Source: an uncultured Prevotellaceae bacterium | GTDB taxonomy: Bacteria; Bacteroidota; Bacteroidia; Bacteroidales; Bacteroidaceae | Assembly: GCA_902800435.1 (NCBI GenBank) | Contig: CADCEQ010000026.1 | Coordinates: forward strand, 1 to 64,000 | Length of the DNA stretch: 64,000 bases | Direction: 5' to 3' | Part shown: positions 25,996-34,481 of the stretch, one piece after another | How positions within the stretch are numbered: position 1 is the stretch's first letter | Layout: every line of letters begins with the position of its first letter | Position numbers and translations under genes: made by a program | The notes under the pieces: generated by a model | Told to the model about the DNA's origin: nothing | Databases searched by the model: none | Seen by the model: only the letters and a program-made list of their open reading frames with translations

Positions 25996-26604
25996 ATGAA
26001 ACAGTATCTGATTGCAATAACAATGCTGCTGACCTTCGCAATGGGGCAGACGGCAACGGCTCAGAGTAAGAGTCCGAAAGCCACCGAAGAGCTGGTCGAC
26101 TCTACCAAGAAGGGCGACGCTCTGGAGGCATATAGTGACACCACAAACGTGGCATACGACTCGACGGTTGTCAGCCGTCACCACCGCATCGGTGGCTACG
26201 TCGACGGCAGTGGCATCGTCAACGACATCTTCGGCAACATCGGTGTCGAGGGAATGATGGGCATGACGTTCGTCCTGATGGTGCTGGTCATCATCTTTGT
26301 CATAGCGCCGGTCATCATTCTGGCCCTGCTCTTCTTCTTCCTCTATAAGAACCGGAAGCAGAAGATGAAAATGGCGGAGATGGCCATGAAGCAGGGGCAG
26401 CCCATTCCCGACGAACTGCTCGTTGACCACAAGGAGACTGACGATGAACTGTGGCAGAAGGGACTGCGCCAGACGTTCCTCGGCGTCGGACTGCTGGCCT
26501 TCTTCGGCTATGTCGGCAGCACGCTGGGCATTGGCGTCGGCATTCTGGTGACGGTCATCGGACTGGGCAAGCTGGCGATTGTGAAGACATCCAAGAATCA
26601 TTAA
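25996..26604 (+). CDS. DUF6249-type membrane protein
   Basis: A 202-residue protein with a signal peptide (about 1-23). A short Ser/Thr-rich periplasmic part precedes one strong membrane segment (about 93-118). A basic cytoplasmic stretch KNRKQKMKMAEMAMKQGQPIPDELL (written here only to mark the family region, about 121-143) is typical of DUF6249. Two further hydrophobic stretches lie at about 162-195. The function is unknown. It opens an apparent operon with PspC, a sigma factor and DUF5056, so a role in envelope stress signalling is plausible but inferred. Confidence 0.7.
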   Translation: MKQYLIAITMLLTFAMGQTATAQSKSPKATEELVDSTKKGDALEAYSDTTNVAYDSTVVSRHHRIGGYVDGSGIVNDIFGNIGVEGMMGMTFVLMVLVIIFVIAPVIILALLFFFLYKNRKQKMKMAEMAMKQGQPIPDELLVDHKETDDELWQKGLRQTFLGVGLLAFFGYVGSTLGIGVGILVTVIGLGKLAIVKTSKNH

Positions 26605-26625
26605 TCATTAAAACATACATAGACT

Positions 26626-26817
26626 ATGGAAAAGAAACTGATGCGCTCTGACGACAAAGTATTTGCAGGAGTATGTGGCGGACTGGCCGAGTATTTCGAC
26701 TTCGACCCCGTTCTGGTACGTGTGGCTTACGCCTTCCTCACCATCTTCACGGCCTTCTGCGGCGTGCTGCTCTACATCGTGCTGTGGATTGTGATGCCCG
26801 AGAAGCAGAAACTATAA
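26626..26817 (+). CDS. PspC domain protein
   Basis: A 63-residue single-domain PspC protein: the cytosolic start DDKVFAGVCGGLAEYFDFDPVLVRV is the family hallmark and is followed by one long membrane helix (about 36-57, FLTIFTAFCGVLLYIVLWIV). PspC proteins sense or respond to membrane stress in the phage-shock network. It lies 21 bp after the DUF6249 gene and 9 bp before the sigma factor, so it is probably part of the same regulon. Confidence 0.9.
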   Translation: MEKKLMRSDDKVFAGVCGGLAEYFDFDPVLVRVAYAFLTIFTAFCGVLLYIVLWIVMPEKQKL

Positions 26818-26826
26818 GCTATTCCG

Positions 26827-27360
26827 GTGGGACGGCTCAACGACATCTCTCTCGCTACGCAGGTGGCGGTATTCGGCAACAAGCGGGCTTTCGACCAGCT
26901 GATGCGCGAATATCAGTCGCCTGTTCGCCGGTTCTTCCTGAGTCAGACGCTGGGCGACGAGATGCTGAGCGACGACCTGGCACAGGATACGTTCGTCAAG
27001 GCCTATACCCACATCTCGCAGTATCGCGGCACGTCGAGCTTCCTGACGTGGCTCACGCGGATTGCCTATAACGTGTGGTACGACCACTGCAGAAGCGCGA
27101 AGCCCGAAATGGGGAATGAACAGCTGAAAGGTAACACACTTTTTACTTCACAGTCTTCGCTGCAGATGGACCTCTACAACGCCCTTGCCCAGCTTCGTGA
27201 CGAGGAGCGTACGTGTATCACCCTGCAGCTCGTTGACGGTTATGCCATCGACGAGATTGCCGGGATAACGAAGATGCCGGCGGGGACGGTGAAGTCTCAC
27301 CTGAAGCGCGGCAAGGAAAAGATGGCTAACTACTTAAGACAGAATGGATATGACAGATAA
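26827..27360 (+). CDS. RNA polymerase sigma-70 factor, ECF-like
   Basis: A 177-residue two-domain sigma factor. Region 2 (about 17-85) has AFDQLMREYQSPVRRFF, DDLAQDTFVKAYTHISQYRG and FLTWLTRIAYNVWYDHCR. Region 4 (about 115-170) has LRDEERTCITLQLVDGYAIDEIAGI and GTVKSHLKRGKEKM. It starts with GTG at 26827; no ATG fits the conserved start of region 2. It overlaps the following DUF5056 gene, the usual arrangement for a sigma factor and its membrane anti-sigma partner. Confidence 0.9.
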   Translation: MGRLNDISLATQVAVFGNKRAFDQLMREYQSPVRRFFLSQTLGDEMLSDDLAQDTFVKAYTHISQYRGTSSFLTWLTRIAYNVWYDHCRSAKPEMGNEQLKGNTLFTSQSSLQMDLYNALAQLRDEERTCITLQLVDGYAIDEIAGITKMPAGTVKSHLKRGKEKMANYLRQNGYDR

Positions 27361-27679
27361 CGAACTCTTGGAACAACTGTTCCAGCCGATGAAGGAAATG
27401 CAGCTGGCCGACGACGGATTTACCGACCGCGTGATGAAGCAGCTGCCGCAGCGCGACGTCTGGCGCCTCAGCCGTCTGTGGACGGTGTTCTGCGTCGTCG
27501 TGGCGGTTGTGCTGTTTGTGCTGCTAAGAGGTTGGGAAATCATCGCTCACGGTTTGCTGATGTTTGCCAACACGCCGCCCACGTCGCAGCAGATGCTGAC
27601 GTTTGCGGTCTCTGTGGGAATCGTGGGACTGCTGGCACTCGGCGAAGTGGTAGGCCGCGTGCGCTGCGGAGCGTTTTAG
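27344..27679 (+). CDS. DUF5056-like membrane protein, putative anti-sigma partner
   Basis: A 111-residue protein with a cytosolic N-terminus (MTDNELLEQLFQPMKEMQLADDGFTDRVM, shown to mark residues 3-31) and two membrane segments (about 47-66 and 84-105). The small N-terminal helical domain plus membrane anchors and the overlap with the sigma gene suggest an anti-sigma role. This is inferred from context; no zinc motif is present. The start may be the second Met (27350). The last 4 bp overlap the convergent porE stop. Confidence 0.75.
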   Translation: MDMTDNELLEQLFQPMKEMQLADDGFTDRVMKQLPQRDVWRLSRLWTVFCVVVAVVLFVLLRGWEIIAHGLLMFANTPPTSQQMLTFAVSVGIVGLLALGEVVGRVRCGAF

Positions 27680-29757
27680 AACCAGTCGTCTTCGGCCTTC
27701 GTGTCCGACTCTTCTTCCGTCGTAGCCCTTGGCTTCGGCGGATTCTTTAGTTTACCTTCCTCGTCGAACATACCGTAGGTGGTGCGCAGCACGATGAACT
27801 CCGTACGGCGGTTCATCTGGTTGCACGCCTCCTGCTGCTCCTCGTCCTTCAGAGCCTTGACGAAGTCCTCGGTCAGCACGTCGCCCTCCTTCAGGAACGG
27901 GTACTTGCTGGCCACCTTGCGCCTGATGGTCTTCGGCTTGTCCTCGCCGTAACCCTTCGGCGTCAGTCGGTCGGCGGCAATGCCGTGGGCTATCAGGTAG
28001 TTGACCACCGACTCGGCGCGGCGCTGCGACAGCCGCTCGTTGTACTGGTTCGATCCTTTGTAGTCAGTATGGGCCGACAGCTCGATGGTGACGTGCGGGT
28101 TGTCGTTCAGCAGCTTGACTAACTGGTCAAGGGCGGTGGCCGACTCTGGCCGCAGCGTAGCCTTGTCGAAGTCGTAGAAGATGTTCTCAATAAGTACCGG
28201 TGCCGAGATGTTGGCCAATGGGAACTGCAGCACATACTCGTTCGAGACGGTAGCCGTATCGACGCGCAGCTCCTCCTTGTGGTTCAGGTAGCCCTTGCAG
28301 GTGCCGAGCAGCACGTAGTCGACGCCCGTCTGAATCTCCTGTGTGAACGAGCCGTCGCCCTTGACGCTCAGTTTCTGGTTGGTGCCGTCGTTGCCCACCA
28401 GGTAGACCTGGCCGGCAGGCAGCTCGTAGCCGTCCATCTCGTATACCCAGCCTTTGACGGTCAGCATCACTTCCGACTTCGAGAACGAGTAGATATGGTC
28501 CCAGCCGCGGGCGTCGCCCCGGTTGCTTGAGAAGTAGCCCTGGTTGCGCAGACCCTCGAACGTCAGTCCGAAGTCGTCGCCCTGGGAGTTCAGCGGGTAG
28601 CCGGGATGTTCTATCGTATAACCCTCGTCACTTTGCGGGACGGCAATGAAGACATCGAGCCCGCCGAGGCCCGGGTGGCCGTCGGACGAGAAGTAGAGGT
28701 CGCCGTTGGGACGGAAGGTTGGGAACATCTCGTTGCCCGACGTATTGATGGGCGCTCCGAGGTTCTCCACAGGGCCTGTGCCCGACTGCGTCAGTTCGCA
28801 GCGCCAGATGTCGTAGCCGCCCATACCGCCGGGCATGTTGCTGACGAAGTAGAGCCACAGCCCGTCGGGAGACACGGCGGGGTGGGCAAAGGTCGACAGC
28901 GTGTCCTTGGCCACGACCACCTCCGTCGGCTTGCTCCACGAGGCATCGCTGCGCTGCGACTTGACGATGGTGGCATAGCGCGGGTAGTCGGGGTCGGTCT
29001 TGCAAAGCGTCAGGTACATCGTCCGGCCGTCGGGGCTGAAGCAGCAGGCACCCTCGTCGAAGGCCGAGTTCAGCTCCGAGTCGATGGTCTGGGGCTTGCC
29101 CCACTTGCCCTTGTCGTCCTTCTGTGCAAAGAAGATGTCGCCGTTCTTCGTGCCGGTGATGCCGCTCAGCTCGTCGCCCTGCGCCTGGTTGCGCGTCGAG
29201 GTGAAGTAGAGCTGGTCGTCTGCATCGCCGCAGAGCATGGGCGAGTAGTCGGCACGCCGCGAGTTGAACAGCTCCTCGCGCTTTACCGAGTATTTCGAGT
29301 CTTTCTTCTTCAATTCCGGTGCCGCCTTGGCTGCTTTCAGTCCCTCGCGGGCTAATACGAGGTAAGGGCTGTCGGTATACTGTAGACTGTCGATGGCCGT
29401 CTGGAAACTCTTGGCTGCACTCTTGTAGTCGCCGTTCTTCATCAGTAGCTGGCCCATGAAGTACTGCGTCAGCGAGTCCTGTTGCTTGTAGCGCACGGCG
29501 TTGTTGTAGGCAGCCACGGCGCGCTGCGTGTTGTTGATGCGGCGGTAGCAGTCGGCCATCTTCATAGCCCGCTGTCCGCGCAGCTTGCGCTCCTTCGTCG
29601 GCGTCTGGGCGTAGGCTTTCTTGTATTGTGCGGCGGCATCGAAGTATTCGCCCAAGGCAAAGAGCTTGTCGCCCTTTTTAACGGCGACATCAGCGCCGCA
29701 CCCCACAAGGAGCACGGCCACCACTACAGAACAGACTATGGCGACAATTCTTCGCAT
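27676..29757 (-). CDS. porE: PorE-like T9SS lipoprotein (TPR, PD40, regulatory fold, OmpA domain)
   Basis: A 693-residue lipoprotein with lipobox Leu-Leu-Val-Gly-Cys20. TPR helices follow (about 28-150), then a PD40/WD-like beta-propeller (about 185-420, with DYSPMLCGDADDQLYFTS and AVSPDGLWLYFVSNMPGG repeats). A carboxypeptidase-regulatory-like fold (about 430-520) precedes an OmpA peptidoglycan-binding domain (about 530-665, IFYDFDKATLRPES ... LSQRRAESVVNYL). This four-part order matches PorE of the type IX secretion system, which tethers the PorL/M/K/N machine to peptidoglycan. The tail is acidic (AEDDWF). Confidence 0.87.
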   Translation of the reverse strand: MRRIVAIVCSVVVAVLLVGCGADVAVKKGDKLFALGEYFDAAAQYKKAYAQTPTKERKLRGQRAMKMADCYRRINNTQRAVAAYNNAVRYKQQDSLTQYFMGQLLMKNGDYKSAAKSFQTAIDSLQYTDSPYLVLAREGLKAAKAAPELKKKDSKYSVKREELFNSRRADYSPMLCGDADDQLYFTSTRNQAQGDELSGITGTKNGDIFFAQKDDKGKWGKPQTIDSELNSAFDEGACCFSPDGRTMYLTLCKTDPDYPRYATIVKSQRSDASWSKPTEVVVAKDTLSTFAHPAVSPDGLWLYFVSNMPGGMGGYDIWRCELTQSGTGPVENLGAPINTSGNEMFPTFRPNGDLYFSSDGHPGLGGLDVFIAVPQSDEGYTIEHPGYPLNSQGDDFGLTFEGLRNQGYFSSNRGDARGWDHIYSFSKSEVMLTVKGWVYEMDGYELPAGQVYLVGNDGTNQKLSVKGDGSFTQEIQTGVDYVLLGTCKGYLNHKEELRVDTATVSNEYVLQFPLANISAPVLIENIFYDFDKATLRPESATALDQLVKLLNDNPHVTIELSAHTDYKGSNQYNERLSQRRAESVVNYLIAHGIAADRLTPKGYGEDKPKTIRRKVASKYPFLKEGDVLTEDFVKALKDEEQQEACNQMNRRTEFIVLRTTYGMFDEEGKLKNPPKPRATTEEESDTKAEDDWF

Positions 29758-29806
29758 ACCTCAATAATAACGCAGAAGTGGGCTATTTATTGTAAAAGGG
29801 CTGGAA

Positions 29807-31843
29807 TTAACTGAACGGCACGCGGTAGGTGCAGCCGTTCTTCCACTCCGAGCAGCCGTAGGCCGTCTTGCCCTTGATAATCTGGCCTTTACCGCAGAGC
29901 GGGCAGGGCTGGCCGACAACGGGCGTTGCATCAGCCTTCTTGGCGGGCTTCTTCGGTTTCGGCGCAGCCTCGGTCTTCGGCGACTTCACCTTCTTCAGTT
30001 CGGCATCGGTGAGCACGGTGACGCGGCGGTTCGAGGAGTCGCTCATCACCTCGTTGACAATCTCCGATACCTGAGCCTTGAGCTCTTCGATAAACTGCTG
30101 GGCGTCGTATGTCTGGTGCTCAATGTCGCGCAGCTTCTTCTCCCAAATGCCCGTCAGTTCGCAGCTCTTCAGCAGCTCCTCGCGGATGAGGTCGATGAGC
30201 TCGATGCCTGTTGGTGTGGCGATGAGCCGCTTGCGGTCGCGCTTGATGTAGTGGCGCTTGAAGAGCGTCTCGATGATGCCGGCACGCGACGACGGCCGGC
30301 CGATGCCGTTCTCCTTCATGGCGGCGCGCAGGGTCTCGTCCTCCACGAACTTGCCTGCCGTCTCCATAGCCCGCAGCAGCGAGGCCTCATTATAAAAAGG
30401 TGGCGGCGTGGTCCATTTCTCAGTCAGCGTGGGCTTGTGGTCGCCGCTCTCGCCCTTGACGAACGTCGGCAGCGTGCGCTCCTCGTCATCGTCTTTCTTT
30501 TCTGGGGCATCTTGGGCTTCTTGGGCTTCCTGGGTCTTTTCCCTGACTATGCGCCAGCCCGGATCAAGAATCTCCTTGCCCGTAACCTTGAACTCAATAC
30601 CGTCAACCTCGCCCAGCACGGTTGTCGTCGAGAACTTGCAGTCGGGCAGGAACACGCCGATGAAGCGCCGTGCCACGAGGTCGAACACCTTCTGCTCGGC
30701 ATCGCTTAGGTACTGGGGAACGACGCCTGTGGGAATGATGGCGTGGTGGTCGGTGACCTTCGACGTGTCGAACACGCGCTTCGTCTTCTTCAGCGGCTTG
30801 CCGCCGATGGGCTTGATGAACTCCGCATAAGGCGCTACGCCGCCGAACTTCGTCTGATACAGGCCGTTGAGCGTCTGCGGGCACTTCGGGTAGATGTCGT
30901 CAGAGAGGTACTGCGTGTCAACGCGCGGGTAGGTGGTATACTTCTTTTCGTAGAGACTCTGGATGAGGTTCAGCGTCATCTCGGCCGAGAAGCCGAACTT
31001 GCGGTTGCAGTCTACCTGTAGCGTTGTCAGGTCGTAGAGCTGAGGCGGCTGCTCCTTGCCCTCTTTCTTCTCGACCTTCGTCACCGTGAACGGTTTGCCC
31101 TCGATGGTGGCAAAGGCCTTCTCGCCCTCTTCCTTCGACGTGAACTTGCCCTTCGTCGCCGTGAATGTGGTGTCGCGGTAGACGGTGGCCAACACCCAGT
31201 AGGGCTCGGGCTTGAAGTTCTCAATCTCCTTCTGGCGGTTGACGATGAGGGCGAGGGTAGGGGTCTGCACGCGGCCGATGGAGAGCACCTGGCGGTTCTG
31301 GCCGTACTTCAGCGTGTAGAGGCGGGTGGCGTTCATGCCGAGGAGCCAGTCGCCAATGGCTCTTGAGAGTCCGGCCATGTAGAGAGGCTGGTAGTCCTGC
31401 TGGTCCTTCAGGTTGGCAAAGCCCTCGCGGATGGCCTCGTCGGTCATCGACGAAATCCACAGGCGCTTCACGGGACACTTGGCGCCGGCCTTCTGCATTA
31501 CCCAGCGCTGAATCAGCTCGCCCTCCTGTCCGGCGTCGCCGCAGTTGACGATGCCGTCGGCGGCCTGCATCAGCCGCTCGATGGTGGCAAACTGCTTCTC
31601 GATGCCGCGGTCGGGAATGAGCTTGATGCCGAAGCGCTGGGGCACCATCGGCAGTTGCGTCAGGGCCCACGACTTCCACGCCGGCGTGTAGTCGCCCGGC
31701 TCCTTCAGCGTACACAGGTGGCCGAAGGTCCACGTCACCTGATACCCGTTGCCCTCCATATATCCGTCGTGCGAGGCCGTTGCCCCGATAATCCGGGCAA
31801 TGTCCTTCGCCACGCTGGGCTTCTCTGCTATGCAAACAATCAT
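29807..31843 (-). CDS. topB: DNA topoisomerase III
   Basis: A 678-residue type IA topoisomerase. The Toprim domain begins at once (MIVCIAEKPSVAKDIARIIGA) with the GDAGQEGELIQRW metal motif near residue 100. The active-site Tyr lies in YTTYPRVDTQYLS, and GRVQTPTLALIVNRQ follows the family. The C-terminus has one zinc-ribbon-like CPLCGKG...YGCSEWKNGC domain after a Lys/Pro/Ala-rich linker. It decatenates single-strand-containing DNA. I start at 31843 because a strong promoter (31873-31904) leaves no room for the longer reading frame. Confidence 0.93.
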   Translation of the reverse strand: MIVCIAEKPSVAKDIARIIGATASHDGYMEGNGYQVTWTFGHLCTLKEPGDYTPAWKSWALTQLPMVPQRFGIKLIPDRGIEKQFATIERLMQAADGIVNCGDAGQEGELIQRWVMQKAGAKCPVKRLWISSMTDEAIREGFANLKDQQDYQPLYMAGLSRAIGDWLLGMNATRLYTLKYGQNRQVLSIGRVQTPTLALIVNRQKEIENFKPEPYWVLATVYRDTTFTATKGKFTSKEEGEKAFATIEGKPFTVTKVEKKEGKEQPPQLYDLTTLQVDCNRKFGFSAEMTLNLIQSLYEKKYTTYPRVDTQYLSDDIYPKCPQTLNGLYQTKFGGVAPYAEFIKPIGGKPLKKTKRVFDTSKVTDHHAIIPTGVVPQYLSDAEQKVFDLVARRFIGVFLPDCKFSTTTVLGEVDGIEFKVTGKEILDPGWRIVREKTQEAQEAQDAPEKKDDDEERTLPTFVKGESGDHKPTLTEKWTTPPPFYNEASLLRAMETAGKFVEDETLRAAMKENGIGRPSSRAGIIETLFKRHYIKRDRKRLIATPTGIELIDLIREELLKSCELTGIWEKKLRDIEHQTYDAQQFIEELKAQVSEIVNEVMSDSSNRRVTVLTDAELKKVKSPKTEAAPKPKKPAKKADATPVVGQPCPLCGKGQIIKGKTAYGCSEWKNGCTYRVPFS

Positions 31844-31872
31844 GCTGTCTCTGAGTCTTCTTTTTCGGTCTG

Positions 31873-31904
31873 CAAAGGTAACACATTCTTCTGACTCCAC
31901 CAAA
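31873..31904 (-). promoter_or_regulatory. Promoter of topB
   Basis: On the reverse strand TTTG (31901-31904), a 20-bp spacer and TACCTTTG (31873-31880), 29 bp upstream of the ATG. Confidence 0.8.
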
Positions 31905-31920
31905 CTTTTATCCGATACGT

Positions 31921-31951
31921 TTTGCCGTCTCAGAAAAAAACACTAACTTTG
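31921..31951 (+). promoter_or_regulatory. Promoter of the Lrp-family gene
   Basis: TTTG (31921-31924), a 19-bp spacer and TAACTTTG (31944-31951), 28 bp upstream of the ATG. It is divergent from the topB promoter. Confidence 0.8.
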
Positions 31952-31979
31952 CGGCCAAATCAGCAAAATCATTCTGTAT

Positions 31980-32441
31980 ATGTATAAATTAGACGAGACC
32001 GACCTGCAGATTCTCAGGACGCTGCAGAAAAATGCGAAGCTCACCACAAAGGAGCTGGCCGACGCCGTCCACCTGACGCCTACGCCCGTCTTCGAGCGCC
32101 AGAAGCGGATGGAGCGCCTGGGCTATATTAAGAAATATGTGGCGCTGCTCGATGCCGAGAAGCTGAATCAGGGGCTTCAGGTGTTTTGCAAGGTGAAGCT
32201 CAAGGAGATCAATCACGAAATTGCCAACGCCTTCACCCACCGCATCATGAGGATTCCCGAGGTGACCGAGTGCTACAACACGTCGGGCAGCTACGACTAC
32301 CTGCTCAAAATCCGCGCAGCCGACATGAAGCAGTACCAGAGTTTCGTACTCAACAAGCTGGGCGAGATTGAGTTCGTGGCATCCATAGAGAGTACATTCG
32401 TGATGAGCGAAATCAAGCAGACCTACGCCATAAGCATCTGA
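31980..32441 (+). CDS. Lrp/AsnC family transcriptional regulator
   Basis: A 153-residue protein with an N-terminal winged HTH (LDETDLQILRTLQKNAKLTTKELADAVHLTPTPVFERQKRMERLGYI, residues about 4-49, abbreviated here to mark the domain). The C-terminal RAM ligand-binding domain (about 70-145) contains PEVTECYNTSGSYDYLLKI. Regulators of this type respond to amino acids, often Leu or Asn. The transpeptidase gene begins 6 bp downstream and is probably co-transcribed. Confidence 0.92.
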   Translation: MYKLDETDLQILRTLQKNAKLTTKELADAVHLTPTPVFERQKRMERLGYIKKYVALLDAEKLNQGLQVFCKVKLKEINHEIANAFTHRIMRIPEVTECYNTSGSYDYLLKIRAADMKQYQSFVLNKLGEIEFVASIESTFVMSEIKQTYAISI

Positions 32442-32447
32442 CCGGAC

Positions 32448-33560
32448 ATGAGACTGAGAACAATGATTTGTGCTGTCGGCCTATTCGCCGTCAGTATCGC
32501 AATGCGGGCACAGCAGCTGCCCACCGATGGGCCGCTCACCCTGCGCCCGCTGCTGCAGAAGCTGGGCGAGCGGCTGTTGAAGGGCAAGACGGGCAGCATC
32601 GTCGCCATCAATCCTGCCAATGGCGAAATACTCTGCCTGGCCACCAACACCCCGCAGGGTGCTGACGTGCGCCAGGCCATCGGCAAGCCGCAGGCCCCCG
32701 GCTCAACGTTTAAGACCGCCCAGGCGCTGACGCTGCTCTCCGAGGGTATCATCAATACCGAGACTGCCGTGGAGTGCCATGAGGGCATCACCGACGGCAA
32801 CATCCGCGTAGGCTGCCACAAGCACCGCTCACCGCTGAAGCTCGTCGACGCCCTGGCGCAGTCGTGCAACACGTGGTTCCTGATGACCTTCGCCTCGATG
32901 ATCAACGACGACTTTATGTACGAGACCCGCGATGAGGCCATCAACACCTGGCGCTCCTACATGCAGTCGATGGGGCTGGGAGGCCCCATGCATATCGACA
33001 TCGAGGGCGAGCAGGGCGGACTGCTGGCGGGTGCCGACTACCTGAACCGCCGCTATAAGGATGGTTGGGACGGCAAGACCATCTGGTGGGCAGGCATGGG
33101 GCAGGGCGACGTCACCTGCACGCCGCTGCAGCTTTGCAACCTCGCCGTCACCATTGCCAACCGCGGCTGGTACTACGTGCCGCATATCCATAAGGAGACC
33201 AAGAACCAGCGCTATCTCACCCGCCGCCAGACCAAGGTGGCTCCCGAGGCCTACGGCCCTGTCGTCGAGGGCATGCACAAGGCCGTCGAGCACGGCACGG
33301 CCTACGCCATCAAGACCACTTACCCCATCTGCGGCAAGACGGGCACCGTCGAGAATCCCGGTCGCGACCACTCTGCCTTCATCGGCTTCGCCCCGATGGC
33401 CGAGCCCAAGATTGCCGTTTCCGTCTACGTCGAGCACGGCGGCTTCGGTGCCGACCTCGCCGCCCCGATGGCCGCCCTCATCATAGAGCAATACCTCAAG
33501 GGCGAGCTCAGTAAGAAGTCGGAAGCCGAGGCCAGCCGTCTGAGTAGTCTGAAGTTATAA
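32448..33560 (+). CDS. Stand-alone penicillin-binding transpeptidase domain
   Basis: A 370-residue exported protein with a signal peptide (about 1-22) followed directly by a PBP2-like transpeptidase domain. All three active-site motifs are present: Ser86-x-x-Lys89 (PGSTFK), Ser139-Cys-Asn141 and Lys297-Thr-Gly299. It lacks the N-terminal dimerisation/pedestal domain and membrane anchor of PBP2 (about 600 residues), so it should be periplasmic or only weakly membrane-bound. It probably makes or edits peptidoglycan cross-links. It is unclear whether it works alone. Confidence 0.87.
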   Translation: MRLRTMICAVGLFAVSIAMRAQQLPTDGPLTLRPLLQKLGERLLKGKTGSIVAINPANGEILCLATNTPQGADVRQAIGKPQAPGSTFKTAQALTLLSEGIINTETAVECHEGITDGNIRVGCHKHRSPLKLVDALAQSCNTWFLMTFASMINDDFMYETRDEAINTWRSYMQSMGLGGPMHIDIEGEQGGLLAGADYLNRRYKDGWDGKTIWWAGMGQGDVTCTPLQLCNLAVTIANRGWYYVPHIHKETKNQRYLTRRQTKVAPEAYGPVVEGMHKAVEHGTAYAIKTTYPICGKTGTVENPGRDHSAFIGFAPMAEPKIAVSVYVEHGGFGADLAAPMAALIIEQYLKGELSKKSEAEASRLSSLKL

Positions 33561-33578
33561 TCTTGCAGCTTCCCTCAC

Positions 33579-33595
33579 GGGGTAATCTGTACCCC
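33579..33595. terminator. Hairpin after the transpeptidase gene
   Basis: GGGGTA and TACCCC form a 6-bp stem with a 5-base loop, 18 bp after the stop. There is no clear U-run, so termination here is tentative. Confidence 0.35.
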
Positions 33596-33644
33596 TCATT
33601 ATCAGCAGATTTTTAAGTATTTCCTCAATTTAGTCGGTGATTTC

Positions 33645-33675
33645 CTTGTACATTCAAATTCTTTTCGTAATTTTG
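33645..33675 (+). promoter_or_regulatory. Promoter of the DUF4160-DUF2442 gene
   Basis: CTTG (33645-33648), a 19-bp spacer and TAATTTTG (33668-33675), 22 bp upstream of the ATG. Confidence 0.7.
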
Positions 33676-33697
33676 CAGTCGTAATCAGAATAATGTT

Positions 33698-34189
33698 ATG
33701 AGTCCAGTGTTCAGACGCGAAAGCGAATATATATTCAAGATTTACTCCAACGAAGAGGAGCGGATGCATATCCATGTTATCTGCAACGGCAAGGAAGCCA
33801 AATACTGGCTGGAGCCGGAAGTGGAATTGGTGAAGAATACTGGCATCCCAGAACATAAGCTAAGTGAAATAAGAAAAATTGTAGAGAAATATGCAGACAC
33901 TTTCAAACAACAATTCCGCGACCACATTGGTAAGCGTATTGATATTAACGCCCAGGGCATCATGCTTTCGGTGCTGGGACACGACTACTTTCTGTCGTAC
34001 AACCGCATCCCATGGATGCAGGATGCCCCCATCCGTAGTGTGCTGAATGTTCAGATGTCTGGCTCTGAGGCTATCGAGTGGCCAGACCTTGACGTGGATC
34101 TCGAAATCGAGAGCCTACGTCACCCTGAGCGTTATCCGCTCGTCATCAAGCGGAATGCTTTCGACTACATTGGAGGTGAAAAACAGTAA
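33698..34189 (+). CDS. DUF4160-DUF2442 fusion protein
   Basis: A 163-residue protein. Residues 1 to about 75 match DUF4160 (MSPVFRRESEYIFKIYSNEE, then MHIHV...AKYWLEP and a helical end). Residues about 82-157 match DUF2442 (GIMLSVLGHDYFLSYNRIPWM...WPDLDVDLEIESL). The two are usually encoded as a neighbouring pair of small genes, often in toxin-antitoxin-like or mobile contexts; here they are one polypeptide. No activity is known for either. It lies in the AT-richer accessory pocket and has its own promoter. Confidence 0.8.
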   Translation: MSPVFRRESEYIFKIYSNEEERMHIHVICNGKEAKYWLEPEVELVKNTGIPEHKLSEIRKIVEKYADTFKQQFRDHIGKRIDINAQGIMLSVLGHDYFLSYNRIPWMQDAPIRSVLNVQMSGSEAIEWPDLDVDLEIESLRHPERYPLVIKRNAFDYIGGEKQ

Positions 34190-34315
34190 ACGAACAATAT
34201 AATAATGTTGAACCCTAAAAACAGTTTGCCTATGGGCTGAGAGTGATGTTAAAGGACATATAGGAACTGAAGCGTCCGCTTGAATCTTGTTCTTCCTAAT
34301 TCGCCAAATTAAAAG

Positions 34316-34441
34316 AACACACAAGAGTAAAAGTGAGGATGCTCACGCTGATGGCGTGGGCTTTTACTCGTTTAAGTGTGTTAGGTGTTTGGCGATACCT
34401 GGAAGAACGTAGACGAAGTAAGTAGTCCACGTTTTCTTTTT
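34316..34441 (+). ncRNA. Candidate structured RNA ending in a terminator
   Basis: Three hairpins are visible in order. The first is a closed arm with an outer stem AACACAC (34316-34322) / GTGTGTT (34376-34382), a middle stem GAGTAAAAG (34325-34333) / CTTTTACTC (34361-34369) and an inner stem CTCACGC (34342-34348) / GCGTGGG (34354-34360). The second is a small AGGT...ACCT hairpin (34383-34400). The third is ACGTaGAC...GTCcACGT (34407-34432), followed immediately by TTTCTTTTT. The last hairpin plus U-run looks like an intrinsic terminator 40 bp before the dockerin gene, so this may be a cis-acting leader or a free small RNA. I do not recognise the family. Confidence 0.5.
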
Positions 34442-34481
34442 GTATCAATTAAAATGATGTTTTATATAAAACCCAACAACA

